A stretch of DNA of 64,000 bases from Homarus americanus (Eukaryota; Arthropoda; Malacostraca; Decapoda; Nephropidae): NCBI RefSeq assembly GCF_018991925.1, contig NW_024744357.1:2544046-2608045 (forward strand), in the 5' to 3' direction. Of this stretch, positions 45,501-55,119 are shown one piece after another; position 1 is the first letter of the stretch, and each line of letters begins with the position of its first letter. Under the pieces are notes generated by a model, which made no database searches, was not told where the DNA came from, and saw only the letters and a list, made by a program, of their open reading frames with translations. Position numbers and translations under genes: made by a program.

Positions 45501-48500
45501 GTGGTGTAGATGGTGGTGGGAATCTTACTTGGACTGTCAAACACTTTATAACCACAGCCCCCCACAATATTCTTACAGCAGGTATCTGGTACGCCAGACA
45601 CATTCATGCCATAAGTGGTTCCATTCCAGTCCATGTAGTCCTCTGTTCCACAGCAGAAGTACTGTTGGAGTATAAAAATAAATTTATACAAGAAGTTCAA
45701 TATTAAAGTAACGCAGATTCATTTGTTTAACCTTATTGGAGAAAAAAAATTAAATATGCCGTACAGCAATATCCCTATTAGACAAAACAGTTAGTACAGA
45801 GCTCTTCCAGGGATGAGAAATTTCCAGGTAACAAGAAGACTTTCTCAAACCCCAAAAAAATCCAACATTGCCGGAATTTTTCTGGGCATTGTACAGTATT
45901 GCACTGAGAAAAGTTTCAAGAGTCAAAACTACGCATCTCGAACGGAGACATATCTCCGGAATGTTTCTTGGCACCGAGGAAAGGTTCCAAGAGTTTAAAC
46001 TATGCAGCTCATCATCTCATCTCTCACGGACAATCACTCTCCCTATGACATTCACACCGCAGTCACGAGCAAAAATATTTAAGGCTAGAGAAAACATGTA
46101 TAAACTTTCATTCACAGCATCTGTTCTAATAGTGTTAAGAGATGAATTTGGTACCATGATGATTCTGAATAAATTCTCTACAAAACTGTTCCAATAAATG
46201 ATCCTTAAACAAAATATTTTTGCACAATAAAAAGACGGGAAACTCGATTCTTTTATGAAAAAAGAAAAAGAAATGTTGATACTAGTCTATAAAGCAGGTC
46301 AAGTTTGAAACACCATTCTTTACAAAACATAATCCTAAATAGTTTATCTATAAAATCAGTTTTAATCAAGTTAGGAATACCATTTGTTTACCAAAATAAC
46401 CCTGAATAGTTTATCTAAAAGTTTGTAAAAAAAAAATATATATACTGTATATATAAGATGAAGGCAAGTGAGGTATGACTGGAGCTATATGTCACAGGTA
46501 ATACAGTGGAATTTTCCATGCAGCACTAGGACCCTCCCCCCCCACCCCAAGTGTATATGATGCATGTCGCAGAGCTGTATTTATTTATGCAAACACCTCT
46601 GTACAACAACAATATACTGTATTGTAAAACAAAATGTATATTACTAATGTACTCCCCAGCAAATGCTGACAAGTTGAGCCTACAGTAGGCATACTGTCCA
46701 CTCTTCTGAAACTAATACAGGTAATACGGAAACTCGGGTTGAGAAAATTTGCCCACATGAAATTTGTAAATTCTCAGCACTAAATTTGGGTGTTTGGTAC
46801 TGCAATTATCTCTCAGTGTATGCACTTGATCTCTTGAACCCAGCTCTTGGATTTAAGACTTATGTATCTTATTCAAGACTGTCCAGTGTACAGTACGTAT
46901 TACCCTTATTCAAGATGAGTGAAAAGAGGCCATCAAGTTCAAGTGAAAGCAGTTGTGCTACAAGAGCCCATAAAGGAATTATGTTGGATATAAAACTTGA
47001 TATTTTACGGAGATTTGATGCAGAGAAAAACTTAGCCAGATTGTAAAAACATTAGAGCTTGCTACATCTACTGTGGGTACAATATGCAAGACAAAATTAG
47101 GTCAAGTACTCAAGCAGCTACTCTAACTGCCCATATATTGTATTTTCATAGAAGTGATGTGATGCTTAATATGGGACGACTCCTGAGTGTGTGGATCAAA
47201 GACCAGACCCAATGTAAAGTACGGGTAAACACAATAATCATTCAAGAGAAGGCAAAAAGTTTATAAAATGATTTGCAAGAGGAGGAAGGTGCAAATGCCT
47301 TTTCAGGCTAGTAAAGGTTGGTTCGAAAGGTTTAAGAAATGCCGATATAGAAGACACATAAATATCCTGACGAGCTGAATAAAATTATTGATTAAGGAAG
47401 CGACACACCAGAACAAGTGGTGTATAATGTGGATGAAGCTGGACTTTATTTAAAGTACATGCCTGCTAGGACAAAGGAACAAAAGTCAGCACCAGGATTT
47501 AAAGCTTCAAAAGATTTTCTAACGCTTCTTCTGGGAGGAAATGCTGCTGGCGATATGAAATTAAAGTCCCTTACTCGTGTATTACCCCAAAAATCTAAGA
47601 GCTTTCAAGGGCTACATCAAGCCTAATCTACCTGTGATTTGGCATTCAAACAAGACTTGAATAACTATGAGCCCTTTTCAATACTGGTTCACCAATTATT
47701 TTTGCCTTGCTGTTGAAAGGTATAGTGACAGGTGTAATATATCCAACAAAGTGTTACTCCTCTTAGAAAATGCACCAAGCCATCCAGTGAACTCGAATGA
47801 TCTTTTTAATTGAGTGCAAGTGGAGTATATTCCCAAGAACGAGCACAATGAGTCAAGGTGTGTTGGCAAACTTCAAGGTATATTATCTAAAGTGCACTTT
47901 TAAAAAACTCACTAAAGCAATTGATGGGAAGGATAAACCTAGTTAGGAACTTCTGGAAAAATTTCAACATCATGGACGCCATGGAGAACAATCGTGGGGT
48001 TTGGAATAACATCGGGCCAGACTGTATCTACGACTTTCAAGGCCTTTCACAGGCATATAAAAACAAAACTCATTTAAACTGAGAATTATTTATTTTCCAT
48101 TTAAGTCAAATAACCCTGTGTGCTGCTCAAGCTGCCTCCTTATGCAACTGTAGTAACCAAGGTTTAACTTATAGTATGGTGTATCCTCACTATCAACTGG
48201 CAGTCAGGTTTATGGATACCGCTTTCACTTTACACTTCAAGACCTTTAGTAGACAAAAAAATTTAACACCTACTCACCTTTTCCTGCAGGTCATCCCAAG
48301 TCGTTGTCACCAGGTTTTTGGGGTCACCGTATTTGTCCATAGTTTCATTCATGTTACGTTTCACCAGATTTTTAATGTCCGTCTTCATGACAAGCACAGT
48401 AATGGCAGCAGCACATTCCAGTAAAAGGACAATAACCATCAGGAAACCAAACTGTTCAGGAAGAGTTTGAGCACAAATTTAGATGTTAAAATAAATCTGC

Positions 48501-51500
48501 TTACATGTTCAAGCTAAATTTCACAGTAAAAGTGTTTTCATTAAAGCACCCTTGTAGATCAGCAAAAAACATTCTTGAAAATTCTAGTGTTCATTAAACT
48601 ATAAATAGAAATGGTACAGTCTCAGCATGGTGAACTTGAACATCAGTTTCCTGCTACTAACTGAAAATTTCACAGGTAATAAAAGAATTATCTACAAGCA
48701 GCAAAGTTTGTCTAAATAAGTTTCACCATGTGCTTTCTTTAAGGGAGGTACCAACATGTTATTACTTAATCATATGCATGAAATTTTGTGACACTGGAAT
48801 GATGCATTATTTAAAGGCCAGTTGGACATAAAACATAACATGATATTTTCCTTAAAATTATATTTTGAGATTTTTCTGAGGCATACTAATTAAATATCAT
48901 TAGAATATCTTGTACTGTACAAGAAAACTAATGATTTTATCATGTAAAACTAAATCTGCAAACAGCAGGTAAATTATTTTTTAAACAGGTGAGAATTGAT
49001 TGATTGATTGTGGTAATTACATCCCTGGTGACAACAGGTTAGGTCACGTGTCTCCAAATTAAAATAAAGGCTTAAAAGACTAAAATCAAATAATGCAGGG
49101 TAAAAAAATTATTAACATTTAACAGAACTTTTGTATAAATAAAAAACACATTAATAGATAAAATTCAAAGCTTGTGTAGGCCAGCTTGAGGTGCTTACTA
49201 TGAAGATCGCTAACGATAGCTGTTTTGTGGACTACCATGTTGTGAAAAAAAATAAGAAATAGCAAGTCAGTGACAAATTATTTTGTGTGGTTTGGATACT
49301 TAAATACTATATGTGAGACTTGGTGACTGGCCAGCAGGAAATGGCAACCCCAAAAGGCGATTCAAAGAAGGCCGAGAAGGTTCATACAGCCAGTCACATT
49401 TGTTTTTAAGGTTCATGAGCCCTGGGCAATCATACTATTTTTTATCCTACAGAATTTACTATGAAATAAGGATAGACAGTGGGAGAGACGATTTTAGGCC
49501 CAAGTCACTGAATCAGCAGCCTTGTATGGTATGCAAAGCAACTCAATAAATGTCATTTAATAAATACATTAGATCAGCGATTTTCAACCAATGTGCCGCG
49601 AAGCATCCGTAGGTGTGCCGCGGGATTTTAAATAGCATTTGGATACGTTTTGATATTACTGGTACTTTTATGGAGCGCATTAAACTCTTTCTGGTTGTCC
49701 CTTCGAGAGGAATACCCTATCATTACAAAGAAGACAATTGAAGCACTTGTTCCTTTCTCAACATCATATCTGTGTGAAGCTGGCTTCTCTGCCATGAACA
49801 CAATGAAAAGCAAAAACAGGTCGCAGCTTCAAACACTGGAGGAGGACTTGAGGGTTTGCCAGTCAACCACTCAACCTCGGACAAGGAACAACACCAAGCA
49901 CAGGTTTCCCACTGATATTTTTATGTAAACAAAGGCCTTTTATTTTTACTCGTGTTTGTATTTGAATACAATCTACTGCAGGGGTTCTCAACCAGGGGGG
50001 AATTCCCCCTAGGGGGGGAATTCAGGTTTTCAGGGGGGGGGAAAACTGATTCTGGAGCAAGAGATATCTTCGATGAGAAATCAATCACAGAATTTTGGCC
50101 CTTGATGTGTGATTCCTACCCAAAAGTGGCAGAAAGAGCTATCCGTGCATTGCTTCCGTTTGTGTCGACATATCTTTGTGAGTCAGGCTTTTCAACTCTG
50201 TTGCAAATTAAAACGAAGCAACGTAGTAGATTAGAGGTAGAAAATGACCTGCGTTGTGCCCTTTCAAGCACTCCTCCGCGTATCCCAGAATTGGCGAAGA
50301 AAAAACAATCACAGGTTTCTCATTGACTGTAATCTTCATCTGAATAAAATTAATTACAAATTTACAATATCCTGGTATTCTATTGAACTTTTTGTTTATT
50401 GCATTATGCTTCAGTTTGGTCTGTTAAGTAATTCATTATAAATAAAAAAACTATTTTACTTTTATTCAAGTTTTATAAATCCATCAACATTTTCAATTGG
50501 CATTTAATTTGTAAAACTCCACTATAAAAATAATCCATGTAAAATTGTAAATGTATATGTACTAATATGGAAAAAATAAAGGATTTTCAGTATTATATGC
50601 ATATTATTTGGAATGCACTTTTTGAGGCAGACAATCTTGGAAAGGAGGGGGAATGACATTCTGACATATGGTGAAAGGGGTGCATGGGGCAAACAAGGTT
50701 GAGAACCACTGTCTACTGTATATCTGAAAGTTTCGTATTATTTTTTAATGAATGGCATCTTTTTCAATGACATCTTGTTTCAATGTGTAGTAATAACAAA
50801 TATGCACAAAACTTTCAAATTATTTTGAAAACCATGATCAATAATATACTTTTGGAAATAAAATTAATAAATTATTATTATTATTTTTTAATTATGAACA
50901 CATTCTTATCATTCATTTTCTTTTAAATGATCAAATCTATCCTTAAATACTGATGGTGTGCCTCGACCATTTTAGTGCCTGGCTCACTGTGTTGAGATGA
51001 AAAAGGTTGAAAATCACTGCATTAGACGATAGAAAGGGAAACAATACATCAGTCTGGCTCAAATTTACCTCCTACTACTATTTGGTAGCAAAGGCTGAGG
51101 ATTGGACAAAGAGAAGGAAATACAGTATATCAAGTGTGTCCAAAATTACTTAAACTACTTCCAGAAAGCCACACCAAGGAAAATCAATGCTACTAAATTT
51201 CCATGAATTATCAGGGGAAGTAACCTTCAGAAGTTACCAGCCTTGACAAGTATATCCACAAAAAACTTCCCAGCCTGACTCGAAGACATTTAACCCAATT
51301 TTTTTAATTGGAAATATTTTGTGTGATTTACACAAAATTATGCTCATGAACTCCAATGAATAGTATATTACTTTCATGTAGAACCAATCACATATAAAAC
51401 AAGGTGACCAACATTTCCCCAGAAAGTTGGGTTATTAATTTCAACATCATGATCATGCAAATGAAGCTTAGCGATTGTAGCAAGTTGCATTAATGTACAG

Positions 51501-52756
51501 ATTATTCTGTATAAATGGAACCACACAAGATAGGGTGAAGGTTATCGATTACGAAATAAAAGTACAGTATTTTATTTTTAGTTTTAAAAATTATGTTTTA
51601 TTTCTTATCCCCAACAACTTTAACCCCATGACCCTGAAATTTCCTTTACTTCTAATCCTAAGTAACCCCTAACTCTACCATGTTTGGCTTCATTTATTCA
51701 AAACGCACCATAGAACCCTTTGTACACAAAAACAGGTCAGTGACCTATCTTCTGGTATGAAACTAAGTGTTATTACATCATGCATACCGGTATGATGTAT
51801 GAGAACTGGAACATGTACAGGATTAGTGTGAACCAGGATGGCCATAAACTTAAGTTGACAGTTTACTCCCAAAACAGATCAATGCCCCAGTTTACATTAG
51901 TAAGAGTGTGTTTACTGTTTTGAATGGAATATACATACTAAAGGTTAACTTTAGCACTAACTATGATGCTGTACAGATAGCACGAGCTCCTCTGCATTAA
52001 ACAAAAACATACTATAGTATTTCCATACTAACCTGGCCCACAAGCCACGCCCCTCTTCTATACTAATAGCCGATTGATTCATAGAAAATTCAAACTAAAT
52101 GTGTTCATAATTGGTAAGCAGGCCCATTATTATCTGTAACTGTTAAATATCTGAACTATCAAAATGCAAGTGATTTCAATGCATTAGCACTTCAAAGATG
52201 TTTGAAAAATTTAAACATTTATCATAAAAAGGTCGATATAAATACGCACAGTCCGGGGGGAGGTAGAATGCTCAGGGGAACCAATCGGCTATTAGTAGCT
52301 ATAGACGAGGGGTGGGGCTTATGGGCCAAGGTATAGTTCCCCACAAGGTATCCATGTAGGCCTATTTATGCCTCATCAGTGTCTCCCTTTTGTTTACACA
52401 ATTTCATCAAACATAACTACAATGTAAGTCAACACAAGTGGTTTATTTTCATGTAAATGAAACTAATACCAGGTAGAGTACTAAGTTGAACATCACTACT
52501 GTAATATTGTATGCAAGAAACTAAGCCAAATGACATGGGAAAATACAAAGCAACAAAATTAACTTACAATCCTGAGCATGAAAACATTTTCCTTCTTTGC
52601 TCCACAGCAGCCAAAGAAGGAGATGACGAGAATGATTCCTCCCAGGATGATAATGCCAATGGCTGGTGTCTCATACTTTCCATTGAAGAACTCTATGTAT
52701 GAGCTGAAGAAACCTTGGGCTATGCCCCCAATCACAATCAAAGCCAACCCCGACAA
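36515..52756 (-). CDS. CD63-like tetraspanin gene, four exons visible, 5'-partial
   Basis: Minus-strand exons 52756-52568, 48451-48278, 45661-45416 and 36580-36515 join in phase 0 at every junction with GT-AG sites, giving 224 codons and TAA. Tetraspanins are four-pass membrane scaffolds that organise receptors and integrins. The product shows the small loop and TM2 (IGIIILGGIILVISFFGCCG), TM3 (FGFLMVIVLLLECAAAITVL), and a large extracellular loop with CCG, a PDTCC motif and two further cysteines. It also has N-glycosylation sites (NET, NGT, NVS) and TM4 (LGAVIGGIVILVLLQIVGIW). The tail ends RYEVL, a YxxPhi endosomal/lysosomal sorting signal in the position of CD63's GYEVM, hence the subfamily call. 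TM1 and the start codon lie upstream of 52756 and were not found. The exons are clean, so the gene looks functional. Confidence 0.92.
36581..36949. other. Tetraspanin last intron; possible hAT border
   Basis: TATCAGTATCGGTGGCATTG then GGTATCGGTATTGGCC near 36745-36815 resembles TATCGGTATTGG at 42468-42480. These may be ends or subterminal repeats of the hAT remnant between them, but I could not fix termini. Confidence 0.3.
36950..37120 (+). mobile_element. LINE 3' fragment with the CGCCCAAG tail
   Basis: LQVQKTVRANFFESVHAQYL is the VQKTVRANFF tail seen at 3507-3812. It is followed at 37066-37120 by the dispersed block CGCCCAAGTGGCTAACGAGC then CAATCAGTGGTGAAGAGGAT, linking that block to this LINE family. 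Confidence 0.6.
37226..37312. repeat. (AAAT)n-rich simple repeat
   Basis: AAATAAATAAATAAATAAAT followed by degenerate AATAAA units. Confidence 0.75.
37530..38301 (+). pseudogene. hAT transposase remnant (BED-type), interrupted
   Basis: Scattered frames keep hAT landmarks: ATCLDPRYK-like HVLIQDTK near 37790, an acidic linker at 37826-38060 (LVQFDDFSDLDFDKCLDQ), and the C-terminal dimerisation block LLANKHLSSPPSPVEGERLF then NIGVYIPRGSRLNAHAGETH at 38175-38300. Many stops and frame changes make it non-functional. The similarity ends at a TTAA where the piggyBac remnant begins. Confidence 0.65.
38302..40150 (+). mobile_element. piggyBac-like element remnant
   Basis: Begins TTAACCCTTACGCCCCGGTT; TTAA followed by CCCT/CCCY is the usual piggyBac left end. 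No matching right terminal repeat plus TTAA was found, so the right boundary is set at the end of coding similarity. Confidence 0.65.
38499..40008 (+). pseudogene. piggyBac transposase (PGBD4-like) with several frameshifts
   Basis: Successive frames give MSRPSSSTPIKCRRRGLDDS (N-terminal acidic region), PTYLILDDHQVELLPIFLVQ, FMSRDKASDRHIQGTVDRKL, DRYFGGNHVLYTDNYYTSPA with the aspartate of TDNYYTSP, TVRKNGKHWP, then NIVVDYNVNMRLVNKSDMQV with its NxNM-V-K-D triad region, and a C-terminal partial cysteine-rich motif (CYVYKNTTKHPAKRADVMTW). At least four frame changes and a stop (TGA near 39356 and TGA at 39480) disable it. Family membership is clear from VLYTDNYYTSP and VDxxN. Confidence 0.85.
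40151..40859. other. Tetraspanin intron; probable piggyBac 3' region, unresolved
   Basis: No coding sequence. CGCCAGACGCCCCC near 40630 is GC-rich like the piggyBac left end but does not mirror it. Confidence 0.3.
40860..41945 (+). pseudogene. DIRS-type tyrosine recombinase remnant
   Basis: Frames at 41100-41477 (FQKFIKLTTPIILSETVVLE, LRVKGLQGATIASYKSALVD and a later LLQKAAFLLAIATA) and 41704-41943 (SPSQMTKYFSRSQADPGKKI, LAHDTKKYAGSVVFLQHMSL) match the N-terminal SAM-like domain and the HxxR-region of DIRS/Ngaro tyrosine recombinases. Here AHDTRK has become AHDTKK. Stops separate the pieces. The RT and RNase H parts of a DIRS element are not present. Confidence 0.65.
41946..43430. other. Tetraspanin intron; one hairpin, no gene recognised
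   Basis: A hairpin lies at 42131-42207. On the minus strand 42985-42746 is open and cysteine-containing (NPSCEDIPCEQICGDLVILK), but I cannot tie it to a family. The run 43130-43250 holds repeated TCTAGAAC/GTTCTAGAAC strings. Confidence 0.35.
42131..42207. repeat. Imperfect hairpin, 16-bp arms
   Basis: GACGTTGCATTCTGGA at about 42130 pairs with TCCAGAATGCGACGTC at about 42192 with one mismatch, enclosing about 46 bp that also partly pair (TACAAAAA/TTTTTGT). Confidence 0.65.
43431..44764 (+). mobile_element. Tigger-like element (AGGGTCGGGATATA family) with internal minisatellite, 1334 bp
   Basis: Ends CAGTAGGGTCGGGATATACA and, reversed, CAGTAGGGTCAGGATATATT, flanked by TA (43429-43430, 44765-44766). 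There is no transposase gene; a 35-bp tandem array fills most of the interior. It lies in the last tetraspanin intron. Confidence 0.82.
43846..44575 (+). repeat. 35-bp minisatellite inside a Tigger-like element
   Basis: Unit TGGTGTTCCCAGGATGGTGC followed by GTCAGCTGCCGAGTC, about 20 copies. Units in the middle (44045-44340) are shortened by 1-20 bp; flanking ones are near-perfect. Because 35 is not a multiple of three and the unit has no stop in any phase, all three plus-strand frames stay open for 650-800 bp. These are not genes. Confidence 0.92.
44767..45415. other. Tetraspanin intron; nothing recognised
   Basis: No gene or terminal repeats seen. Confidence 0.35.
45416..45661 (-). CDS. Tetraspanin exon: large extracellular loop and TM4
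   Basis: Follows ACTCCAACAG on the minus strand. Encodes YFCCGTEDYMDWNGTTYGMN, VSGVPDTCCKNIVGGCGYKV and GCFQALSDSAHAKLGAVIGG with IVILVLLQ, ending TTGCAG|GTAAGT. It contains CCG and the other four loop cysteines, defining a six-cysteine tetraspanin. Confidence 0.94.
45764..45990. mobile_element. Fragment of the ATATCCCTNTTAG TIR family
   Basis: CAGCAATATCCCTATTAGAC, GCTCTTCCAGGGATGAGAAA and TTTCCAGGTAACAAGAAGAC follow the left half of the 54762-55088 element. No right end found. Confidence 0.55.
45991..46900. other. Tetraspanin intron; nothing firmly recognised
   Basis: AT-rich, with a C-rich run near 46532. CAGGTAATACGGAAACTCGG near 46716 could be the left end of the transposon carrying the following pseudogene. 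Confidence 0.35.
46915..48010 (+). pseudogene. Jerky/Tigger-type transposase, heavily decayed
   Basis: Starts MSEKRPSSSSESSCATRAHK then KLDILRRFDAEKNLARL. Later frames give MGRLLSVWIKDQTQCKV, KGWFERFKK-like GWFERFKKC, VVYNVDEAGLYLKYMPARTK (first catalytic aspartate), FLTLLLGGNAAGDMKLKS, VLLLLENAPSHP (the aspartate of LLLDNAPSHP has become glutamate) and VEYIPKNE. At least ten stops or frame changes. The family (pogo superfamily, jerky branch) is clear; it is separate from the two Tigger1-like copies. Confidence 0.8.
48278..48451 (-). CDS. Tetraspanin exon: TM3 and start of the large loop
   Basis: Follows TTCCTGAACAG on the minus strand. Encodes FGFLMVIVLLLECAAAITVL, VMKTDIKNLVKRNMNETMDK and YGDPKNLVTTTWDDLQEK, ending AAAAG|GTGAGT; 58 codons, phase 0. 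NMNET is a potential N-glycosylation site. Confidence 0.93.
48452..49566. other. Tetraspanin intron; nothing recognised
   Basis: AT-rich, no gene or element ends. Confidence 0.35.
49650..49928 (+). pseudogene. hAT transposase C-terminal fragment
   Basis: SLREEYPIITKKTIEALVPF, STSYLCEAGFSAMNTMKSKN and RSQLQTLEEDLRV form the hAT C-terminal dimerisation domain of the ZBED5/SCAND3-like branch (CExGFSxxxxxKxKxRxxL). The catalytic domain is missing, so this is an internally deleted derivative. Confidence 0.8.
49979..50711 (+). mobile_element. Nested hAT element
   Basis: Ends CAGGGGTTCTCAACC and GGTTGAGAACCACTG; the flanks share TCTACTG on both sides. It encodes a hAT C-terminus at about 50060-50326 (FWPLMCDSYPKVAERAIRAL, LPFVSTYLCESGFSTLLQIK, TKQRSRLEVENDLRCALSST), again without the catalytic domain. 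Its gene and termini resemble the host element, so the two are sister families. Confidence 0.88.
51028..52567. other. Tetraspanin intron; nothing recognised
   Basis: No gene. A short sequence CAATCGGCTATTAGTA then GAGGGGTGGGGCTTATGGGC at 52281-52325 mirrors GGCCCACAAGCCACGCCCCTC then TAATAGCCGATTG at 52034-52075. They form inverted arms about 40 bp long and about 200 bp apart, so 52034-52325 may be a small MITE. Confidence 0.5.
52568..52756 (-). CDS. Tetraspanin exon: end of TM1, small loop and TM2
   Basis: Follows TTTCTTTACAG on the minus strand. Encodes LSGLALIVIGGIAQGFFSSY, IEFFNGKYETPAIGIIILGG and IILVISFFGCCGAKKENVFM with LRI, ending GGATT|GTAAGT; 63 codons, phase 0. FFGCCGAxxEN is the tetraspanin signature after TM2. 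The upstream exon with the start codon was not found. Confidence 0.94.
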
Positions 52757-52760
52757 CTGT

Positions 52761-53620
52761 AAAGAAAAATATGGCCATGAGAAATTAAATTAACAATAAC
52801 ATTCAAAATATTAATAAAACAAATAACCACATCCCAAACCTGTAAAATACAAGGATCACACCAATCTGAACCATTTTAACCAAATACAGTATAGGTTATA
52901 CACAGGTATTTTATCCTAATCTGAACAAGAGCACGTCAATATTCTTTAAGGAAGAAAATCAAATTCTCTAATCCCATATTCCTGTACTTAATAATAAACA
53001 ATTATGTACAGCGATTATATTGCATTTTCACAAAAACTAAAGTCAACTACAGTACAGTACATGAAACTTACAAGTAATCCTATTTCACAGTAAAACGAGA
53101 TCTGGTACTGTATAGCTATAGGCCCTACCTGTACAGTGATAAATACAAAATACAGTACAGTACTTCACTCAACTAATTATACCTATAATTACCAAACATA
53201 ATACGGTACAGTTTATCAATTTTCTAAATATAAATCTTCCTAGGTTTCTGTCTGCATCTGAAATCTAAAATCAAATACAGTACAGTATACTTTATGTAAA
53301 ATATAGTAAAACATACAAAGGAATTCAAATTAACAAAATACAGTATATTTATACTTCAGTGCAGGACTACTGTATTCTGTTTATTCCTCTCACCAGTGTA
53401 AACCAGGGGTGGATTATGGGAGTCCCGATAATCCTTTGAGAGGGGGGAGGGGTGAGAAAAGTACAGTTACACTAATGCAGTATAAGAAACAGGAGAGTGA
53501 TACTGTGCTGTGACGTATCTATTTTCTACACTTGCACCATATCTTAGCCGACTCCCTCAACCTGCATACACAATACTGTAATCGAAGTGAATATTTGAGG
53601 GAGACGACTCTTTACTGTAC
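52761..53620. other. Upstream tetraspanin intron; nothing recognised
   Basis: AT-rich and dense in TACAGTA/TACTGTA heptamers. No first exon seen. Confidence 0.35.
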
Positions 53621-53624
53621 AGAA

Positions 53625-53800
53625 CAGTCAACAACAAAAACTTATACACCCTGGGGTCTGACGGCCTTTGCAACGATCACTAACTGAGGCCGTGTTCATT
53701 TGGTAAGGTTGGTACTTCTGATTATGTGATGCATTGTGTAACCAATACGATGTCATCTGTATAACACGTATAGTTAATACAGAGAAATTAACATGAATAC
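53625..53800. mobile_element. Tc1-like non-autonomous element fragment
   Basis: CAGTCAACAACAAAAACTTA, then GGTCTGACGGCCTTTGCAAC and GGTAAGGTTGGTACTTCTGA match the left half of 22365. No right end. Confidence 0.65.
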
Positions 53801-54761
53801 CTGTACAAAAACCATACAATGTCACAGTATTATATACTGTACTATGTTGTATCATTCATATAGCTATTGTAAGAGTATATGCCACCCTAGTTAATAAGTT
53901 GCCAAATAGGAATTTTAGATGCGAGATGCAGCGACTTGTGTAAAATAATACAAGACCTCATCCAGTAAGAAAATTAAAGAAATTACTAACATAGTAAGCC
54001 ATATAATTTTCCACGTGGGGGAAGAGTTGCTGTAGAGAAGATAACACATTATGAAACCTCTTTATTATGCCACATGATAAAAATTGGAGGTTAACTGGAG
54101 GTAACTGCTAGTAATATCCACAGAACAAAGACATTGCCAATACTATTTAACACAATGTAGCACAGAAATTCATCAGACGAAGTGTGCTACCTTAAATGTA
54201 ACGAATGTGAGCAGCTCGGTGGAAAACTAGCATATCAACCAATCGTGGAGAAATGAGATTCTTGTCTTGACATCATGTCCAGGTGAGTCTCTCTAACATT
54301 AGCTAGGTTGAGAAAGGAGATACGTCTTTGAAAGAGAGACAAACTTATTTAATAAATAGAAGTTCAGGCATTTTCCACAGGTTAGACGAGGCACAAGAAG
54401 GTCGCGGTCTCAGCAAAATACAGATGTATACACCAAAGAGCATTAACAATCACAGGCATGCAAAGATGTGGCATCATTTGCTCAGCCAATGAGAGCCCCG
54501 AATGTGAGGGTGTGTGTGCAGCCTTGGGAGGGGGAACCATAGTTTTTTCCAGACCCCTGCTATTATCAGAGACAACGTGAGGATGCAGCGAAAATAATGA
54601 AGTTGAAAGGTGGGAAAAAGCTGTGCACTAGAGCCGGGGTTACTGTACAAACAATGATGACACTGTAGGTATTATCGCCACCAAACTTCAACAAGCACTC
54701 CTAACCCCTTGCATCTACTCTGGGCTCCAATATTACAAATGCAATCTTTGGACATACTGTA
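53801..54761. other. Upstream tetraspanin intron; nothing recognised
   Basis: No gene or element ends recognised. Confidence 0.35.
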
Positions 54762-55088
54762 CAGTGATATCCCTGTTAGCCGGAACAATTGGTGCAGAAC
54801 ACTTCCGGGAATGAGAGATTTCCGGGTAATGAGACGACTCTCGCAAAGCCGGTAAAAATATCTCTCATCCCGGAATTCTCCAGAATTTTCCAGGTAACGG
54901 AAAAATTTCATCGGAATTTCAAAAAATGTGCCTGATTTTCATCGCTCAAACCCGGAAAAAAACCTCCCCAGGTATCGGGAAAATTTTCCGGACAATCGTT
55001 CCCAAAGCCGGAATTTTCCGGAAAATTTCAATTCCGGCTTTCGGAGAGTTCTGGGTTTAAGGGATTCCGGCAAACGGAGATATTACTG
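54762..55088. mobile_element. MITE with CAGTGATATC ends, 327 bp
   Basis: Left CAGTGATATCCCTGTTAGCC and right reversed CAGTAATATCTCCGTTTGCC are inverted repeats matching at about 16 of 20. TA precedes the left end; the right flank is AC. The interior is full of CCGGAA/TTCCGG strings. Partial relatives are at 45764-45990 and 56757-56977. Confidence 0.75.
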
Positions 55089-55119
55089 ACAACTTTGGTG
55101 CACATAATGTGAAGATGGG

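Larger units (their letters stand above)
49575..51019 (+). mobile_element. hAT element hosting a second hAT
   Basis: Ends CAGCGATTTTCAACC and GGTTGAAAATCACTG, inverted with one mismatch, flanked by CATTAGAT (49567-49574) and CATTAGAC (51020-51027), a 7-of-8 target duplication. It holds a transposase C-terminus at 49650-49928 and, after it, the nested element 49979-50711. Confidence 0.88.
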
